From IMG/VR virus record IMGVR_UViG_3300027710_000057, positions 1 through 39,857 of that record: a DNA stretch of 39,857 nt. One strand, 5' to 3'. Below the pieces are notes generated by a model. It saw nothing but the letters and a program-made list of their open reading frames with translations. It searched no databases and was not told the DNA's origin. The position numbers and the translations under genes were made by a program. This stretch comes from a virus. Of this stretch, positions 33,178 through 39,857 are shown piece after piece (the first letter of the stretch is position 1; each line of letters starts with the position of its first letter).

Positions 33178-33195
33178 TGTGAGATATGTATCATA
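33178..33195. promoter_or_regulatory. Degenerate CRP-like palindrome with 8-base spacer
   Basis: TGTGA-GATATGTA-TCATA. It matches the 29625 site apart from a two-base insertion and one mismatch. Centre about 85 bases before the leaderless gene at 33272. Confidence 0.3.
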
Positions 33196-33258
33196 CATCT
33201 GACAAAAATATTCAGATTTTGGCTATTTTGGTTTTTACAAAATTTTTCAGATTTCGGG

Positions 33259-33264
33259 TATAAT
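33259..33264 (+). promoter_or_regulatory. -10 box of leaderless gene
   Basis: TATAAT followed by 7 bases and the ATG at 33272. A weak -35-like TTTACA lies 19 bases upstream. The 33134-33230 stretch before it shows nothing coding. Confidence 0.6.
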
Positions 33265-33271
33265 GGACGGT

Positions 33272-33406
33272 ATGGGAATATTAGATAATCTAGAATCTGC
33301 CTGGGATGAAGAATTCGTATTTGAATCCAAACCTATAGTACCAATCAACCATAAGGGAGATCCTATAACATGGGAGAACTCAGACCAATCAACAAGTCCA
33401 AACTAG
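33272..33406 (+). CDS. Leaderless 44-residue acidic protein
   Basis: MGILDNLESAWDEEFVFESK then PIVPINHKGDPITWENSDQS. No Shine-Dalgarno; ATG 7 bases past TATAAT. Overlaps the next small gene by 37 bases in another frame. Function unknown. Confidence 0.6.
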   Translation: MGILDNLESAWDEEFVFESKPIVPINHKGDPITWENSDQSTSPN

Positions 33407-33486
33407 GTTTGGTAAATGGGGCTATAGGTATAGTTGAGCCTAAGCCAGTAGAAGTAGATCTGGACGAAGAGGTTTTAGACATATAG
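33370..33486 (+). CDS. 38-residue hypothetical protein
   Basis: MGELRPINKSKLGLVNGAIG then IVEPKPVEVDLDEEVLDI, acidic at the end. AAGGGAGAT provides a Shine-Dalgarno inside the preceding gene. Confidence 0.55.
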   Translation: MGELRPINKSKLGLVNGAIGIVEPKPVEVDLDEEVLDI

Positions 33487-33512
33487 ACACCTGTCGCATT
33501 GTTTGATATACT
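33484..33512 (+). promoter_or_regulatory. Promoter for DUF6065-like pair
   Basis: TAGACA (33484-33489), 17 bases, TATACT (33507-33512). GGGGGA Shine-Dalgarno then follows before the ATG at 33534. Confidence 0.65.
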
Positions 33513-33533
33513 TGATACATGGGGGAATATTAA

Positions 33534-34286
33534 ATGATAAACAGTGGGGTAGATGTTCCTGAAAATGTTATAGCAATATTTAAAACTGCTGACAACTCCT
33601 TAACAGATGATAGATTAAATTCAATATTATTTAAATCTCCTAAACGCAGAGATTGGTTTGAGCCAAACTTCTATAGATGTTTGCCATTAGCCATAGGAAA
33701 TCAATATGGATTTCAAATAGCCTGTGAGTTTGATTTTGGTGTAAAGTGGGATGGCACAAATAATACAGATGCCATAACTTTCTATTTCAACAAAGAAGAA
33801 GAAGAACTCTCTACAATGTTTCCAATGCTTAGTTCACATTTTGGCAACGGCATATTAACAATAACTGTTCCATTTGTAATAAGAACACCTCCTGGCGTAA
33901 ACATTATGACGATAAATCCTCCAAACTCAATTGTAGAGAATATGACAGTTATGACAGGGGTTGTAGAAACAGATAATCTGCGACATAACTTTACATTTAA
34001 TATTCGCATACAAAAGCCAAACGAGACTACATACTATAAAGCAGGAACTCCGCTTGCTGCCTTTATCCCTATTCCTAGATACTTTGCTGATGGGTTTGAA
34101 CTTGTGATGGCTGAAGATATTTTTGATCAAGAAACTATTTACGAAGAGATGCAATCTGTAAAAGACTTTTTTATACAAAGAACTGACATAGATCCAAATC
34201 TGCCTAACGAAGTAAATAGACAATATTTCAACGGTATAGATGTTTATGGTAATAATTTTTCTGATCATCAAAAGGCTGGTAGATAA
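33534..34286 (+). CDS. DUF6065 family protein, copy B1
   Basis: 250 residues. NFYRCLPLAIGNQYGFQIAC, FGVKWDG, LSSHFGNGILTITVPFVIRT, TPPGVNIMTINPPN, MTGVVETDNLRHNFTFNIRI and KAGTPLAAFIPIPR follow the conserved order of the DUF6065 family. Family function is unknown. It is beta-rich, cytoplasmic and followed by a second copy. The last three motifs align with those in the genes at 35024, 10318 and 8913, so all five belong to one superfamily. Confidence 0.8.
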   Translation: MINSGVDVPENVIAIFKTADNSLTDDRLNSILFKSPKRRDWFEPNFYRCLPLAIGNQYGFQIACEFDFGVKWDGTNNTDAITFYFNKEEEELSTMFPMLSSHFGNGILTITVPFVIRTPPGVNIMTINPPNSIVENMTVMTGVVETDNLRHNFTFNIRIQKPNETTYYKAGTPLAAFIPIPRYFADGFELVMAEDIFDQETIYEEMQSVKDFFIQRTDIDPNLPNEVNRQYFNGIDVYGNNFSDHQKAGR

Positions 34287-35023
34287 TGTTAAACGATGGA
34301 ATAAACAATGTGCCTGATAACACTATAGTTGCGTTTTCAGATAATTTAGATTTTGATATCAACCTTATTGATCACTTAATCACAAAGCCAGATAAGCGCA
34401 GGCAATGGTTTAATCCTGAGTTCTATCACTGTCTGCCATTAGTCATTGGTAACCAACAAGGCTTTATGATTCGTGCTGCATTTGACTTTGCTTTTGAGTG
34501 GGATGGTGGAGAAGGTCCTGAATCTATAAAACTATGGACTGATGCTCCTCATCATAATAGGTTTGATCCAATTCATTCATCTTTTGGAAAAGGGGTATTG
34601 TCAATCAATCCTCCATACATACTAAGAACTCCACCAGGAGTAAATCTCATAACAATAAATCCGCCTAACTTTATTATTCCAAATATCACAGTTATGACGG
34701 GTACTGTTGAAACAGATAATCTTCGTCGTAACTTTACACTCAACCTAAAGATACATATGCCTAACATAAAGGTTCAAGTATCTGCTGGAGATCCAATAGG
34801 ATGCATATTGCCAGTGCCTAGAGGTTTTGCTGACGGCTTTACCTTAAAGAAGGATTACGAAGTATTTGATGAAGATGTTATTCTAGAAGAAATGAATGCA
34901 AGCCTAGATAGCGGAACACATAGATCTGAAATAGAACCTAGCATGCCAAATCAAGTTAGTAGACACTACTTCGAAGGAAGAGATGTTTATGGCAACTATT
35001 TTGAAGATCACCAAAAGCCTTAA
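34286..35023 (+). CDS. DUF6065 family protein, copy B2
   Basis: 245 residues, a close paralogue of the preceding gene throughout: RRQWFNPEFYHCLPLVIGNQ, FAFEWDGG, SSFGKGVLSINPPYILRTPP, GVNLITINPPN, MTGTVETDNLRRNFTLNLKI, SAGDPIGCILPVPRGFADGF and YGNYFEDHQKP. TAATG overlap with copy B1, so a tandem duplication. Converges with copy A3 with no gap. Confidence 0.8.
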   Translation: MLNDGINNVPDNTIVAFSDNLDFDINLIDHLITKPDKRRQWFNPEFYHCLPLVIGNQQGFMIRAAFDFAFEWDGGEGPESIKLWTDAPHHNRFDPIHSSFGKGVLSINPPYILRTPPGVNLITINPPNFIIPNITVMTGTVETDNLRRNFTLNLKIHMPNIKVQVSAGDPIGCILPVPRGFADGFTLKKDYEVFDEDVILEEMNASLDSGTHRSEIEPSMPNQVSRHYFEGRDVYGNYFEDHQKP

Positions 35024-35725
35024 TTATTTAAAACTTTTGCGGGACCAGAACTGATTCTTATAAGAGTGAAAGAACCTAGTATGTAATGCAATGCTATTCT
35101 GATCAGCGCTCTCAATGTCCCTATTAGATCTACTTACCTCACTTGTCCAGTTTTCTCTTCTAAATGGAATAACCTGCACTAGCGGTGTTCCAGCAGGGAT
35201 AAGACCATGGAATGTTTCATCTGTTAGCACAAATGGAAAGTTCACTGGTGAGAAATAATGATCTGTATCTACAATTCCAGGGAGTATGGTTATTGGAGAT
35301 TCTCTATTAAACGGTTGTTGGAAAATACAAGAATATCCTTTAGGTGTACGAATTGACCAGGGACTCATAATCTTAGGAATATCCAATCCATTATTCATAG
35401 GATGAAACTCAGCCTGCTTCTGGCTATGATACTCAATAAGATCAAAGTTAGCCCAACTAAAGAGTGGTTTGTGTGTTCCATCTTCTCTCACAGGGTTATC
35501 AACCCAAATATCGCAGGGTAGAGGGATTATATATCCCGAAGTCAAAGAATCAAATACTGGCATACACTGTTTAATCGTCTTAGTAGTACCTTGCCCAATG
35601 TTTGGCTGCTTGACGTTACCCATATAGTTCTCTGTATCCTTATACCACTCTGGCAGTACATTTTTTGCTGGCTTAGGATAGAACTCTTCTGGCACAAACC
35701 TCATTAGAGTAAATTTGATATTCAT
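35024..35725 (-). CDS. DUF6065-like family protein, copy A3
   Basis: 233 residues from MNIKFTLMRFVPEEFYPKPA at 35725 (TAATG overlap with the upstream stop). NVLPEWYKDTENYMGN, KQCMPVFDSLTSGYIIPLPC, IRTPKGYSCIFQQPFN, LPGIVDTDHYF, HGLIPAGTPLVQVIPFRREN and FWSRKSFK match copies A1 and A2 and also link to copies B1 and B2 through R-T-P-x-G, G-[IV]-V-[DE]-T-D and A-G-T-P-L. Function unknown. Confidence 0.75.
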   Translation of the reverse strand: MNIKFTLMRFVPEEFYPKPAKNVLPEWYKDTENYMGNVKQPNIGQGTTKTIKQCMPVFDSLTSGYIIPLPCDIWVDNPVREDGTHKPLFSWANFDLIEYHSQKQAEFHPMNNGLDIPKIMSPWSIRTPKGYSCIFQQPFNRESPITILPGIVDTDHYFSPVNFPFVLTDETFHGLIPAGTPLVQVIPFRRENWTSEVSRSNRDIESADQNSIALHTRFFHSYKNQFWSRKSFK

Positions 35726-35922
35726 TACCATTTCCCTACTGGACAGGAAGCCTTGTCAATCAAAGTCTTCAACTTCATAAAGCAGCCACATTTCTTACAA
35801 CTTAAATTTCCTTTACGAAAGAACTCACAGCCCTTACATATAGCCAAACGCTCTGCTGCTATCTCTTCAGGTGCTCTAGGAGATCCGTTAATCAAATCCC
35901 AAGGCTTTGCATCTTTACTCAT
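35725..35922 (-). CDS. DUF6171-like cysteine-rich protein, leaderless
   Basis: 65 residues from MSKDAKPWDLINGSPRAPEE. ICKGCEFFRKGNLSCKKCGC, FMKLKTLIDKASCPVGKW: six cysteines in the layout CxxC...CxxCGC-M...CP-x-GKW, which I associate with the small DUF6171 family. It probably binds two metals. The ATG is 6 bases past a TATAAT (35929-35934 on minus), so it is leaderless. Confidence 0.7.
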   Translation of the reverse strand: MSKDAKPWDLINGSPRAPEEIAAERLAICKGCEFFRKGNLSCKKCGCFMKLKTLIDKASCPVGKW

Positions 35923-35928
35923 ATCTCT

Positions 35929-35934
35929 ATTATA
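35929..35934 (-). promoter_or_regulatory. -10 box of leaderless gene
   Basis: Minus strand TATAAT, then AGAGAT, then ATG. No strong -35 seen. Confidence 0.6.
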
Positions 35935-36092
35935 GCCCATATAAGGGTTTGAAGCCACTTTTAGACATAGTTGGGAGTGTGTCCCATAGATTGTCTATAG
36001 GGAGGTTTGCTATCCTCTATTTTCGGCTTGACTCGTATCCCGCCGAATTTTAAACCAGTATCATTATATATATTGTTAATCTTAAATAGTGA

Positions 36093-36098
36093 TATAAT
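36093..36098 (+). promoter_or_regulatory. -10 box of leaderless holin-like gene
   Basis: TATAAT, then 7 bases, then ATG 36106. The only -35-like match is a weak TTGTTA upstream. Confidence 0.6.
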
Positions 36099-36105
36099 AA
36101 TCCTT

Positions 36106-36318
36106 ATGACTCCACAAGACTGGGCAGCATTTATTCTTACAGTTCTCACAATAGGTGGAGTTCTAGTAGGTGTTATTAAATTTTTAATTAAGCACTACCT
36201 AAGCGAACTTAAACCGAATTCAGGATCATCGCTAAAAGATTCAGTCACTAGACTTGAAGAAAAAACTGACAAGATGTTTGATCTTTTGATTGAACATATT
36301 AAAGATCATAATAAATAA
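36106..36318 (+). CDS. Holin-like membrane protein, leaderless
   Basis: 70 residues from MTPQDWAAFILTVLTIGGVL, with one strong TM helix (about 6-25), then KHYLSELKPNSGSSLKDSVT and a coiled-coil region (RLEEKTDKMFDLLIEHIKDH). Such TM plus coiled-coil proteins are common holin or holin-accessory candidates in actinophages. The longer upstream frame is rejected because a TATAAT precedes this ATG. A second holin-like gene lies at 677, so both may act in lysis or one may have another task. Confidence 0.6.
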   Translation: MTPQDWAAFILTVLTIGGVLVGVIKFLIKHYLSELKPNSGSSLKDSVTRLEEKTDKMFDLLIEHIKDHNK

Positions 36319-36610
36319 TTTCTTCTATATATAATATATACTATATATAAGTATATAACTTTTACAGTATATTCTTTTCTTTATATATTTTAAGTATACA
36401 CTATCAATACCCTGGCCATTTAGGATAAAACGGACATTTGGTATATATCTATTTATAACTCTTTTATAACGATATTATTCTATAACTATTTGTTATCAAA
36501 TCCTATATATCTGGAAACTTTAAAATAATGAGTTATAATCTTAATTGCTGGCACTCAGGATCTTTCTACCCACCCCACTGCTCTTGAGTGTCCAGCATTA
36601 TTATTTATGG
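36319..36610. other. Very AT-rich non-coding gap
   Basis: About 290 bases with many TATA runs, an AAAACGGACATTTGG box at 36427-36441, and a strong hairpin near 36550. I see no gene. Confidence 0.6.
36547..36596 (+). other. Long hairpin before the tail genes
   Basis: GCTGGCACTCA (36547-36557) pairs with TGAGTGTCCAGC (36585-36596) with one bulged base, loop of 27 bases rich in C. ATTATTATTT follows, so it could terminate transcription or form an RNA structure. Arms include CACTCAGGAT, reminiscent of the CCTGAG hairpin family. Confidence 0.6.
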
Positions 36611-36616
36611 TATAAT
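36611..36616 (+). promoter_or_regulatory. -10 box, leaderless tail gene
   Basis: TGGTATAAT, then 7 bases, then ATG 36624. First of four similar boxes in the tail region. Confidence 0.6.
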
Positions 36617-36623
36617 CATTGAT

Positions 36624-37040
36624 ATGTGCACACCAACAACAGAAAAATTTGGGGCCACCCCAGCAAATATTCAGTGGGCCGTTGTCCGTGGAGACTATGC
36701 TTCATTTACAGTCTCATTTCTTGAAAATGACGAAGTTACAGAGTTTGATACAGATGGCTGGGAATTTGCTGCTACAGCCTATGATCCTACCACAGACGTA
36801 CTTGACGAACTAGAGGTTTCTGTTGATGGTTCTGTTGTGACAGTTAGCGCTCCAGCATCTATAACTGAAAACTGGGGAACCAAATACAGATCAGTAGTTG
36901 CAGAATTATCTTTTGACTTACAGGCAGTAATTCCAGATGGATTGTCGACAATTACCTGGACTCCAGTAATAGGAACAATCTGTGTGCTTGGAGATGTTTC
37001 TCCAGTATCTGCAAGAGGCACAATTGGGGGAGTATCATAA
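36624..37040 (+). CDS. Virion beta-sandwich protein (BppU-N-like)
   Basis: 138 residues from MCTPTTEKFGATPANIQWAV. RGDYASFTVSFLENDEVTEF, WEFAATAYDPTTDVL then repeated strands are typical of the phage tail/baseplate BppU N-terminal Ig-like fold (Y/V-R-G-D ... F ... W-x-[AF]). It resembles the gene at 37897. Likely a tail or baseplate component. Start chosen because the leaderless ATG follows a TATAAT; the longer frame has no support. Confidence 0.6.
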   Translation: MCTPTTEKFGATPANIQWAVVRGDYASFTVSFLENDEVTEFDTDGWEFAATAYDPTTDVLDELEVSVDGSVVTVSAPASITENWGTKYRSVVAELSFDLQAVIPDGLSTITWTPVIGTICVLGDVSPVSARGTIGGVS

Positions 37041-37124
37041 ATGATAATCAAGATTAAAGACGTTAATCCTAAACTTCCACCACTTATAAAAGTTAATGGT
37101 ACTGTTTTTAAAGTAAAGAAATAA
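37041..37124 (+). CDS. 27-residue basic peptide
   Basis: MIIKIKDVNPKLPPLIKVNG then TVFKVKK. Immediately follows the previous stop. Beta-like and basic. Its size makes it uncertain, but it fills the only gap in this operon. Confidence 0.5.
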   Translation: MIIKIKDVNPKLPPLIKVNGTVFKVKK

Positions 37125-37127
37125 TTC

Positions 37128-37871
37128 ATGGCCATATCAAAAAATATGGATGCTCCAAAAACTAAATACTCTGAAGTAATTAAGTCAACAAAGAGTATAG
37201 AGTCTAGTGGCACTGAGTATGTTGCTGTTCCAGGCATTCAAGGAGAAAAAGGTGAAGTTGGTCCACAAGGACCAGCAGGCCCAGAAGGTCCTAGAGGCGA
37301 AAGAGGAATTCCAGGTAAAGATGGCAAGGATGGGCCACAAGGTCCTCAAGGCCCCAAAGGAGACCCTGGTAGAGGCGGGGGAGAAGGATATGAAAGTCCT
37401 TCAGGTCAATACCCAGGATGGGCATACTATGAGAATAAAAACAAAAAACCATTATTTCTAGGACCTGATAGAGGAGATGATGGTTGGGTTAATATATTAA
37501 TGGATGATGATGAGAATAATAATATTTTAAGGTTTCTTCCAGAAGGATCCGCTTCACTGTGGAATACAGTTACCCAAAGAATTAACTTTAAGCAACTTAA
37601 GGTGGGAGCCAAGGTAGATATTAGATATGATATAGCATTGACTACCGACACAAATAGCACAGAGGCATGGATAAGAACTTATATCCCAAAGGTAGAATCC
37701 CCTACTGGATATATCGGAATGCTCAAGTATAAGTATCCCTATGAAATGTCTATTCACCAAACCTTATATGTCGATTTACTAAAGATTAGGTCAGAAGGCG
37801 CAATCATACAAGCAAGGGCAGATAACGAAAGTACCATCTTCCTTAAAGGTATGTATATTTCAGTTTCTTAA
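37128..37871 (+). CDS. Tail fibre with collagen-like repeat
   Basis: 247 residues. Residues about 37-84 are a Gly-X-Y repeat run (GEKGEVGPQGPAGPEG, GPRGERGIPGKDGKDG) of about 16 triplets that should form a triple helix. A beta-rich C-terminal domain (NFKQLKVGAKVDIRYD, EAWIRTYIPKVESPTG) follows and probably trimerises the fibre and contacts the receptor. Starts 3 bases after the tiny gene; no Shine-Dalgarno is strong. Confidence 0.85.
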   Translation: MAISKNMDAPKTKYSEVIKSTKSIESSGTEYVAVPGIQGEKGEVGPQGPAGPEGPRGERGIPGKDGKDGPQGPQGPKGDPGRGGGEGYESPSGQYPGWAYYENKNKKPLFLGPDRGDDGWVNILMDDDENNNILRFLPEGSASLWNTVTQRINFKQLKVGAKVDIRYDIALTTDTNSTEAWIRTYIPKVESPTGYIGMLKYKYPYEMSIHQTLYVDLLKIRSEGAIIQARADNESTIFLKGMYISVS

Positions 37872-37874
37872 TGG

Positions 37875-37880
37875 TATAAT
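37875..37880 (+). promoter_or_regulatory. -10-like box before tail gene
   Basis: TGGTATAAT, then AGGAGG at 37886-37891 and ATG 37897. Confidence 0.5.
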
Positions 37881-37896
37881 AAAACTAGGAGGAATA

Positions 37897-38241
37897 ATGG
37901 CATTTCCAAGCACTTATAATTTTAACTACTATCGTGGTGACACGGCAGAATTTGTTGCACGTCCAAAGAACGCAAATAATGGATCAAACTTTGATCTTAC
38001 AGACTATGATGCAAGTTTTACAATTGCAAACCAGCGTGGAGCATTAGGGACACAGTATGATGCAGATGCTGTAGTTAATGAAACGACAGATATTGTTACA
38101 TGCACTATTACTCCAACATTAGGACGAGAACTAGAAGCAGGAACATATGTCTATGACGTTCAAATTGATAACGGTGTTCAGATCTATACCTTGCTTACTG
38201 GAACAATTACAGTAACTGATGATATTACTGGAGCAGTTTAA
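37897..38241 (+). CDS. BppU N-terminal-like tail/baseplate protein
   Basis: 114 residues. FNYYRGDTAEFVARPKNANN, DLTDYDASFTIANQRGALG, AGTYVYDVQIDNGV, TLLTGTITVTDDIT are the strand motifs of the BppU N-terminal (Ig-like) family that joins receptor-binding proteins to the baseplate. Good AGGAGG site. Confidence 0.8.
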   Translation: MAFPSTYNFNYYRGDTAEFVARPKNANNGSNFDLTDYDASFTIANQRGALGTQYDADAVVNETTDIVTCTITPTLGRELEAGTYVYDVQIDNGVQIYTLLTGTITVTDDITGAV

Positions 38242-38819
38242 TGGCAGATGTTGTATTATCAAATGATGATATTACAGTACTTGGGCCACCAGAGATTGTA
38301 GAACTTCTTGTAGATATTGGTCCAACTGGTCAAAGAGGTAGTAAGTTTTTTGTTGGTTCTGGAGAGCCAAATTCATTGACAACAAGTGGATCTATCTTTG
38401 GTGAAGTTATTAATCTATATGATATGTACATCAACTCTACTCCTGGAGTAAACTATGGATACCTTTATCAGTATAAGTCTGAGACTGGTGGAAATACTTG
38501 GGTTCAGGTCTTAAAGATTGCTCCAACACTTTATTCAAAGCGTCACACAGTTACTTTTGCATCAGGAGAGGCATCAGTTGCTATTCCAATTGCAAATATA
38601 GTAACTGTTTCTGGAACACCTCTTACAGCATCTAACTTTAATGTTCAATATAGTATTGAAAACACAGTTCCAATTGCTTCTTCAGTTGAGATCCCCGCAC
38701 TTTCTGGAGCAGGCACAAACCTGGTAGTAAATTTAAATGCTGCCAAGTATGCAAGCAGTACCTGGTCTAACTTAACAGGAGAGGTAACGGTACATATCTT
38801 TATATCTGTAGTTATCTAA
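38241..38819 (+). CDS. Minor tail/fibre protein
   Basis: 192 residues. PPEIVELLVDIGPTGQRGSK holds a short GPTGQRG collagen-like motif; a linker and a beta-rich C-terminal domain follow (HTVTFASGEASVAIPIANIV). TAATG overlap with the previous gene. Probably a fibre or adhesin subunit. Confidence 0.7.
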   Translation: MADVVLSNDDITVLGPPEIVELLVDIGPTGQRGSKFFVGSGEPNSLTTSGSIFGEVINLYDMYINSTPGVNYGYLYQYKSETGGNTWVQVLKIAPTLYSKRHTVTFASGEASVAIPIANIVTVSGTPLTASNFNVQYSIENTVPIASSVEIPALSGAGTNLVVNLNAAKYASSTWSNLTGEVTVHIFISVVI

Positions 38820-38825
38820 TTATGG

Positions 38826-38831
38826 TATAAT
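38826..38831 (+). promoter_or_regulatory. -10-like box before fibre gene
   Basis: TGGTATAAT, then GATGAGGTGA and ATG 38849. Confidence 0.5.
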
Positions 38832-38848
38832 CTTGATGAGGTGAAAAT

Positions 38849-39514
38849 ATGGCAGCAGAATCAATAGGTACTTTAGTACCAACAAAAATTCCAGGTTTAG
38901 CAGACCAAGCAGATATTCAGGCTGCACTACGTCTTTATCATTACGGATCCTATACATTTGATACAGCAGAAACAGATGCAACAGAACTTGTAAATCCATC
39001 TATTGCATATACACTTAATGATCTGCAGGATCAGGTTGATGCATTATCTGGTGGCAGCGCAATTTCATCAACAAGTTTTAATGCTAAAGGAGACATTCTT
39101 TCAGCCTCAGCAAATGATACACTCTCGGTTCTAAGTGTTGGTTCAAATGGCAGAGTTCTTACTGCAAACTCTGCAACTGCAACAGGTCTAGAATGGTCCA
39201 TCCCAGAAGTAACATTATCAAACTCTGTAACATTGAGTGGAAAAACATTAACTGCCCCCAAGTTTGCAGATCTTGGATATATAGCAGATGCTAATGGCAA
39301 TGAACTTATCGTTATGGATACCGTGGCTTCTGCGGTAAATGAAGTTAAGGTAGCAAACGCAGCAACTGGTGGAAAGCCATCAATTGCAGCACAGGGTGGA
39401 GATACAGACGTATCTTTAAACCTAGTCTCAAAGGGTGCTGGAGAAATTCAGTCAAATGGTGTAAGAGTAGCAACTAATGATGACATTTTGTTATCTATGG
39501 TTGGGGCATTATAA
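38849..39514 (+). CDS. Tail fibre-like protein
   Basis: 221 residues. LNDLQDQVDALSGGSAISST resembles a trimeric coil, followed by FNAKGDILSASANDTLSVLS, VGSNGRVLTANSATATGLEW, repeated in many phage and prophage fibre proteins (the A-K-G-D-[IL] ... S-x-G-x-x-L-x-A-x-S motif). The C-terminus is beta-helical or fibrous. Likely a distal fibre. Confidence 0.8.
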   Translation: MAAESIGTLVPTKIPGLADQADIQAALRLYHYGSYTFDTAETDATELVNPSIAYTLNDLQDQVDALSGGSAISSTSFNAKGDILSASANDTLSVLSVGSNGRVLTANSATATGLEWSIPEVTLSNSVTLSGKTLTAPKFADLGYIADANGNELIVMDTVASAVNEVKVANAATGGKPSIAAQGGDTDVSLNLVSKGAGEIQSNGVRVATNDDILLSMVGAL

Positions 39515-39521
39515 TATGCCG

Positions 39522-39527
39522 TATAAT
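39522..39527 (+). promoter_or_regulatory. -10-like box before last gene
   Basis: GTATAAT, then GAGGAG and ATG 39552. Confidence 0.45.
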
Positions 39528-39551
39528 AATATGGAAATAGAGGAGTAATTT

Positions 39552-39854
39552 ATGGCAACAACAATTAAGGCTTTTGGGCGTGGAGCGTTTGAAACTTCCT
39601 CTGCAACACTATATGAAGTACCATCTTCTACTACATCTTTAGTCACAAATATTGTAGTTGCAAATGCAAGTGAGACAGATGCTACATTTACTATTACTTT
39701 TGATGGTGTAGAGGTAATCCCCAACTCTACTATAGTTGCTAACTCAGTAGCAACATTTGACATGAAGCAAGCATTGGCTACAACTAAGATTATTGCAGGT
39801 TATGCAAGTTCTACAGATGTAAAGTACCATATAACTGGTGCTGAAATTGCATAA
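39552..39854 (+). CDS. Small virion-associated beta protein
   Basis: 100 residues. FETSSATLYEVPSSTTSLVT, NIVVANASETDATFTITFDG, EVIPNSTIVANSVATFDMKQ: a single beta-sandwich of the sort found as small phage tail-associated proteins. GAGGAG Shine-Dalgarno. The stop lies just inside the window end. Confidence 0.7.
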   Translation: MATTIKAFGRGAFETSSATLYEVPSSTTSLVTNIVVANASETDATFTITFDGVEVIPNSTIVANSVATFDMKQALATTKIIAGYASSTDVKYHITGAEIA

Positions 39855-39857
39855 TAA

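Noticed and set aside
1-39857. CRISPR array, integrase, insertion sequence or attachment site
   Set aside because: I looked for spaced direct repeats, transposase or recombinase motifs and tRNA-overlapping repeats and saw none.

Overview
The window is a stretch of a double-stranded DNA bacteriophage genome, AT-rich by eye, packed with very small genes that overlap by 1-8 bases (mostly ATGA or TAATG junctions). The best guess for the host is a low-GC actinobacterium. The reasons are a DUF932-type protein, a Gp88-like phage protein, an MSMEG_6728-like protein, a collagen-like tail fibre, and at least eight genes whose ATG sits 6-7 bases after a TATAAT-like box, which is the layout of leaderless mRNAs common in Actinobacteria. 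No capsid, terminase, polymerase or integrase gene is visible, so the window holds only part of a genome and lifestyle cannot be decided.

Layout. 1-1 kb (+): end of a late operon with a holin-like protein and a terminator. 1-11 kb: one plus-strand glycosyltransferase facing a long minus-strand block with glycosyltransferases, an NAD-dependent epimerase, an FkbM methyltransferase, a NodU/CmcH carbamoyltransferase, and two members of a DUF6065-like family. Two tRNA genes (Arg-UCU, Met-CAU) lie inside this block. 11-18 kb (-): micro-genes (Zn-ribbons, single-TM peptides) plus a HAD phosphatase, two HNH proteins and an MSMEG_6728/pyrimidine-dimer-glycosylase-like protein. 18.0-18.84 kb: non-coding, with DnaA boxes, iteron-like repeats and promoters on both strands; the best origin candidate. 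18.8-31.8 kb (-): many small early-type genes, tRNA-Asp, DUF932, Gp88 and a large series of tiny proteins. 32.1-33.5 kb (+): a divergent operon containing paralogues of minus-strand genes. 33.5-35.9 kb: three more DUF6065-like genes. 36.1-39.86 kb (+): holin-like gene, then tail or baseplate genes, each main one preceded by its own TATAAT box.

The strongest new observation is regulatory. Between 22.8 and 32.1 kb the gaps between operons are built from the same parts: a promoter of one of two repeated types, a GACATT-containing box, a palindrome TGTGA-N6-TCACA (the CRP/GlxR-type site; five perfect and five near-perfect copies), pairs of perfect DnaA boxes, a CGACACGCC box and a hairpin or terminator followed by TTTTTTCGA. 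Predicted distances from palindrome centre to transcription start cluster at about -75 to -78 and -83 to -85 (with -64 for the divergent promoter), which suggests a CRP-type activator acting on a multi-operon phage regulon. The second is a five-copy DUF6065-like family whose C-terminal half resembles the dUTPase beta-clip pattern and which travels with the sugar-modification genes.
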